Source: Paroedura picta
Lineage: Eukaryota > Chordata > Lepidosauria > Squamata > Gekkonidae
Direction of reading: 5' to 3'
NCBI RefSeq assembly: GCF_049243985.1
Contig: NC_135375.1
Coordinates: forward strand, 25,978,490 to 26,042,489
Length of the DNA: 64,000 nucleotides
In this document: piece by piece, positions 59,920-64,000 of the stretch
Layout: each line of letters begins with the position of its first letter
Position numbering within the stretch: the first letter of the stretch is position 1
The notes under the pieces: model-generated
Database searches by the model: none
Told to the model about the DNA's origin: nothing
The model's input: only the letters and a program-made list of their open reading frames with translations
Program-made: the position numbers and the translations under genes

Positions 59920-60247
59920 TACTAAGTCTGCGGGTTTAGTGATCACAGACTCCAATTCTTCAGAACAGCTCTTTTTATTTAGCAACTCCAGCAACAGACT
60001 AAAACTACTGAACAGAGAAAAACAGGCAAACTCATGCACTTTTATACCTTTCAGGCAGCCAGCTGCTGCCTCTGATTGGTTCTAAGCAAAGCAATCTGAT
60101 TGGCCCCTAAACGGAGCAATCGGATTGGCCCTAAGCAGAGCAATCGGATTGGCTCTAGAAGAGCTATCAGGTTTCTTTGATTGGTTAGTTCCTTGGCTAG
60201 CAGAAGCTCTCATTTGCATCAGTGTCCAAATGCCCACAGACATAACA
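59920..60247 (-). mobile_element. Solo LTR, family unassigned
   Basis: Read on the - strand it starts TGTTATGTCTGTGGG. It has a U3-like part with repeated CCAAT boxes, a TATAAAAG box near 60040, and AATAAA near 59975 ahead of a U5-like end. AGACT occurs at both flanks and may be the target duplication. No internal coding region lies next to it, so it is a lone, old LTR fossil. Confidence 0.5.
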
Positions 60248-60257
60248 AGACTCACCA

Positions 60258-60450
60258 AATATTGAGCATGAGCATTTTCTAGTAGGGATGTAAGTTCTCA
60301 GTTCAGTCCCTACCACCTCCTGATAAAAGGGTCAGATATGTAGCTGGTGTGAAAGACATCAGCCTCAGACCCTGGTGAGGTGTTGCCAGTTTGAGTGGAC
60401 AATACTGACATAGATGGACCAAGGGTCTGATTCAGTATAACATAGCTTCT
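60258..60450 (+). repeat. tRNA-derived SINE, second family, 3' part
   Basis: GGTGTGAAAGACATCAGCCT, TGACATAGATGGACCAAGGG, TCTGATTCAGTATAACATAG. Probably the continuation of the head at 59832. Confidence 0.7.
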
Positions 60451-61751
60451 TTTGTTCTTCATGTGTATCATGTTCTGCTTCTCAGTTTTCCTACTTGAAC
60501 ATAATTCTTGTATAATTTTCTGCCTTTTACATTCTTTTTATTTCTAACCTAAAGAGCCATAGCTTGTTAGTAACACTATCAATTAACTGGGAAACAAGCC
60601 TGCAATCACAGCTGATCAGGCAATAAAAATGTAGCCCTGATAACCAAGCAAGTCAAAAAGAAATAGCATGAGACAAACAAATGGTTTTAAAAAAAATCTA
60701 AATTCAGGGTTTAAAAAAAAACATGATGGTATGACTTGTCTCAGAACAAAGCCTGTTGGGAGATGAAAGAGTAAAGCAACCATCTTTAAATGATATGAAA
60801 GGGGAAATAATGGGCATGTCTGTAACTTGAAAGGCCATAAATAGAATCATGTGCTGAGAAAAAAAGAGAAGAGTAATAAACTGCAGCTGAACACTTAGAA
60901 GGGTAAATGGTGTCGAATTTCATTGAACAACAATGACAGCTGATTTTTTCCATCGGACAGCAATAAGAACTCAGGGCACAGTTATGGAATAAGCAAAGGA
61001 ATACACAAAGAGCAACAAGCAAAATCATCTCTCTTGAAATGAAATCTAGGGAAATTATCCAGCTGAGACCCAAAGAATTTTTCTAGTCATTCCCCCACAG
61101 TGTTAACTGGGAACATTTTTAAAAGGCTGGTTGTGAAATAAAAGTCAATTAAAAAAAAAGAGAGGCAACTGCAGTTATGTTCTATCTCTGACCATCAAAA
61201 ATTAACTATAACTTTAACTAAAAATGTCCTGCATCTCTACTTGGAGATGCTCATATTCAAGATCTGGCAAGTCTCCAAGAAAATAGGAATTGCAGAACTG
61301 ATGAGCAGCCACTAAGAATGCCTCTCTGCAAGTTCCGATAGTTGTTCATGCTGATGACATTAAAAGGTCCATTATATAGTCTAATAATGCAAGAAGAAGG
61401 GCGGGGATTGGGCATGTGTCTAGAATTGCAAATCAGTTTGTTATCTATGTAGTGGAAGTGGTAGAGATGGTAAGGGTGCCCTGACAAATATACTAAATAC
61501 ACAACCATGTAGGACCAGCCACATTAGCCTCTATCTGCATTAAAAACCCAGCAGAGTGTATCTTGCTGGGTTCCCTGAGCATCTTTACAACTGAGTATCT
61601 TGATAACTTAGAATGCTCACTCTATGGCTGGACCGTGGTCTAAAATATTGTGCAGGATAAAGTGAAGGTCTCTTTGTGTTCAGAATACACTGCAGTTGAC
61701 ACAGTGGGGCAAGAGAAACAACTTCTGTTATGAATTTAAAAGCCTCACTAT

Positions 61752-62085
61752 GGCCCATTATGCACGGCCGCCGAAACGGCGATTTCGGGTCACATGGAAA
61801 ACGCGGAGGGGGAAGATGCGATGCATACTGGTTATGTACGGGGCGGGGCACGACGGCGGCAAAACCCAGAGTAACCGATTATGCACGCGGCGATCCGGGC
61901 GCCGCTTCTGGTTGCGCCCCGGTCACCCGGAAGCTGCGCTTTCTTCCGCGTTTCACTGACGCGGCTTTTTCGGCGGCATGCACCGAAGCTGCGGCCGGTT
62001 GCAGCCGGCTCCGTGCGTTATCAGTGATTTTAGTCGCCGCCATTCCACCCCGAATGCGCGCTAAAACCCCCGTGCATAATGGGTC
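61752..62085. mobile_element. CpG-dense Harbinger-like MITE, copy 2
   Basis: TIRs and length (334 bp) as in copy 1 at 22947, same orientation, with 3-bp duplication TAT (61749-61751, 62086-62088). Confidence 0.8.
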
Positions 62086-63405
62086 TATATGGATCAACAA
62101 GGGTCTCAATTCTACTCAATTTGTCATTAGTTTGAGGAACATATGGCACACTCTGATTCTTAAATATGATTTGCATATCCTCTGGTTGTCATGTGAATTA
62201 TTGGAACAGCAAGTCGGGATTCAGTTATGCATACTTCCCATTATTGAAATGTTGAAGGTAACTTGGGTTATGGCCAATGAAACAAAGGCTGTGTACGTTT
62301 CCTTCTTTACAGTTTCTTCATCTGCACTGTAAGGGCCAGCTTTTGTCCAGATCTAAAATACCTGAAGTACAAGGAAGAGATTTCTTTCTTTTATTAACAA
62401 TATAAGCTCCTTCAATTAGAACCATACAATAGCCATATAATAAAATCACAGTTCAAATATCAATTACAATTACGGAGGGACTAGTAACAGAAAATTATGT
62501 CCCTAGTAAAATCATGAGATCGTTACATTAATTCTTAGCAGGAGAGTGTCTCAAAGATATTATAATGGATAAGAATCTAGCCAGAGACCACTTAACTGCA
62601 GGACTAGTATCAACCCCCCCTCCCAAAACCCTACTTGAGATTCAATGGCAAGTTAGTAGGAAGTGATTTCAAGCTAGTTTTATTTCTCTTTAGAGTGTTA
62701 ATCATATCTAATCATGTACATGGGAGGATGTCAGATCAGATTTCAAAAAGGCTATGCGTATGCTTTACCCTGACCTACAAACCCTTCATAACTCAACATA
62801 AAATCTGCACCCTTCTGAACTAGGAACCAGGAAGAGGAAAGATATTCATGCTTGCTGGAGTGTCCTTGGCTGGCTCTCACCTCATGGCCCTAGTATCTTA
62901 CACAAGACTGTTTATCATTGCATCCTGTAGTGAAAGTCGGAAAAGCTTCATTAACTGGAGCTTGAGGTGATGCTGAAGGGAGATGCTGAAAGCAACTTCA
63001 AGAGCTGATTGGCTAGCAGAGGTTGGATGGTGAGAATGGAACGCCAAGGCGCATTTTCAGTTCTCTTGTACAAATCCTGCATGTGAGCACTACTTGGTAC
63101 CCTCAAAGGCTATACGTCCAGTCTTTTAAGGGAGCTGACTTCCATTCAAACACATTACCCAAGCAAGCAAGATATTAATTTTATCATTCAGACTTTGCTC
63201 CCTCTTGGTTAAGTGTATTAGCCCGATTCTGTTTCCAAATCCATCCTGAGTCAACTTGGCCTGTGTAATACACATCACTTTTCACATTTAATGAAAGAAT
63301 GGGGTGGCTGGCATCTTATGAAACCTCTTGCCTTGGGGTAGCATACCAATTCTAAGTTGGAAGGGTTGAAGCCGAGATTCAGACAAAGCTTTTGAAAAGT
63401 TAGCC

Positions 63406-63506
63406 AACATACCTCATGGTGTGGTTGTGAGGAAAAGAAGGGAGGGCAGGAGAATAAGCTGCTTTGGTTCCCACAGTAAGGAAAGGAAGTCAATAAATAA
63501 TCAATA
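63406..63506 (+). repeat. tRNA-derived SINE (MIR-like layout), 3' part
   Basis: TGGTGTGGTTGTGAGGAAAA, AATAAGCTGCTTTGGTTCCC, CAATAAATAATC tail. Confidence 0.6.
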
Positions 63507-63746
63507 GAGCTGAAGATGGGAGGCAGCTACATGGTAGGTAGACGAATGGCTTAGCAGGAGAGAATGAGGCAGGGAAAGGGGAGAGACTATGGCAGTTCCC
63601 AGGGGAAGGAAAGAGGAAATAGTATGGGGAAGGGGATGCAGGGGAAAGTGAGGTGCTACCCTACAGGTCCCTTACCATGCAAGTGGGCCTGACCTAGTGG
63701 CTGGCACCACACAACAAGGTCATAGCAATGAACTGTCATGACCATA

Positions 63747-63878
63747 ACATTAAGACAGTATGTTAGGCTGAAAGTATGTGACTAGGCTCAAATCACCCAG
63801 TGAGCTTCCACATCAAGATGGGGATTCAAACCTGGGTCTACCAGACCCTACTCTGAACCGCTACACTACACTGGCTTT
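63747..63878 (-). repeat. tRNA-derived SINE (MIR-like layout), 5' part
   Basis: GGGGATTCAAACCTGGGTCT (B-box complement) and CGCTACACTACACTGGCTT head. Confidence 0.65.
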
Positions 63879-64000
63879 CATGGGGTGGCTACTGTTGAAG
63901 AGCATTATTCTTCCAGCCCTCTCTATTTCTGGTAACAGAACAGGCTGAGAGAGAAAAAAAAACTCAGCAATATAGAGGGAAAGGGTCAGGGATTTGCCTG

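Larger units (their letters stand above)
60451..64000. other. Downstream gene-poor region, part 3
   Basis: Apart from one MITE and two SINE pieces listed separately, 60451-61748 and 62089-63405 look unique and AT-rich, with no recognisable gene. Confidence 0.75.

Noticed and set aside
61730-62332. 200-codon frame, and its 144-codon partner at 22955
   Set aside because: Both lie in the CpG-dense MITE; the shared protein reflects the shared element, not a gene.
1-64000. CRISPR arrays, bacterial operons, Shine-Dalgarno sites
   Set aside because: Repeat content, introns and gene identities are vertebrate; no spaced direct-repeat array was seen.

Overview
The window is nuclear DNA from a squamate reptile (lizard or gecko type). 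Two host genes carry this call: HSPB3 (4076-4519) and SNX18 (CDS 15384-16995 joined to 31307-31560). Both are on the + strand, in the order and orientation they have on human chromosome 5q11.2. The repeats agree: Sauria-type tRNA SINEs, a 5'-truncated BovB LINE with perfect target-site duplications, many CR1 and L2 tails, and several fold-back hAT and Harbinger-like MITE families.

Layout. 1-3883 is repeat-rich intergenic DNA ending at a candidate HSPB3 TATA box. HSPB3 is a single uninterrupted frame of 147 codons. 4520-14690 is intergenic, with scattered LINE and SINE pieces and a SPIN-like hAT copy. From about 14690 the base composition jumps to a CpG island covering the SNX18 promoter, 5'UTR and most of its first coding exon. 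A 14.3 kb GT-AG intron (16996-31306) follows, loaded with MITEs, SINEs and the BovB insertion. The last 84 SNX18 codons lie at 31307-31560, followed by a 3'UTR with poly(A) signals at 32092 and 32402. From there to 64000 I find no further host gene, only degraded LINEs, MITEs, one solo LTR and unique AT-rich sequence. This fits the gene-poor stretch that follows SNX18 in other vertebrates.

The two genes are neighbours but have no evident functional link. HSPB3 is a muscle-enriched small heat-shock protein; SNX18 is an SH3-PX-BAR membrane-remodelling sorting nexin.

The most unusual signals are structural. (1) A 52-bp exact copy of the HSPB3 5' leader sits at the tip of a fold-back hAT MITE 1.5 kb upstream. 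(2) A double inverted duplication near 37.1-37.4 kb looks like a two-step template switch. (3) A 26-bp block from 12503 recurs two bases after the end of a hAT element about 1 kb away. (4) Five elements share one TIR signature and 3-bp target duplications but have different interiors; two are CpG-dense 334-bp copies about 97% identical. All alignments were done by eye, so repeat family names are provisional.
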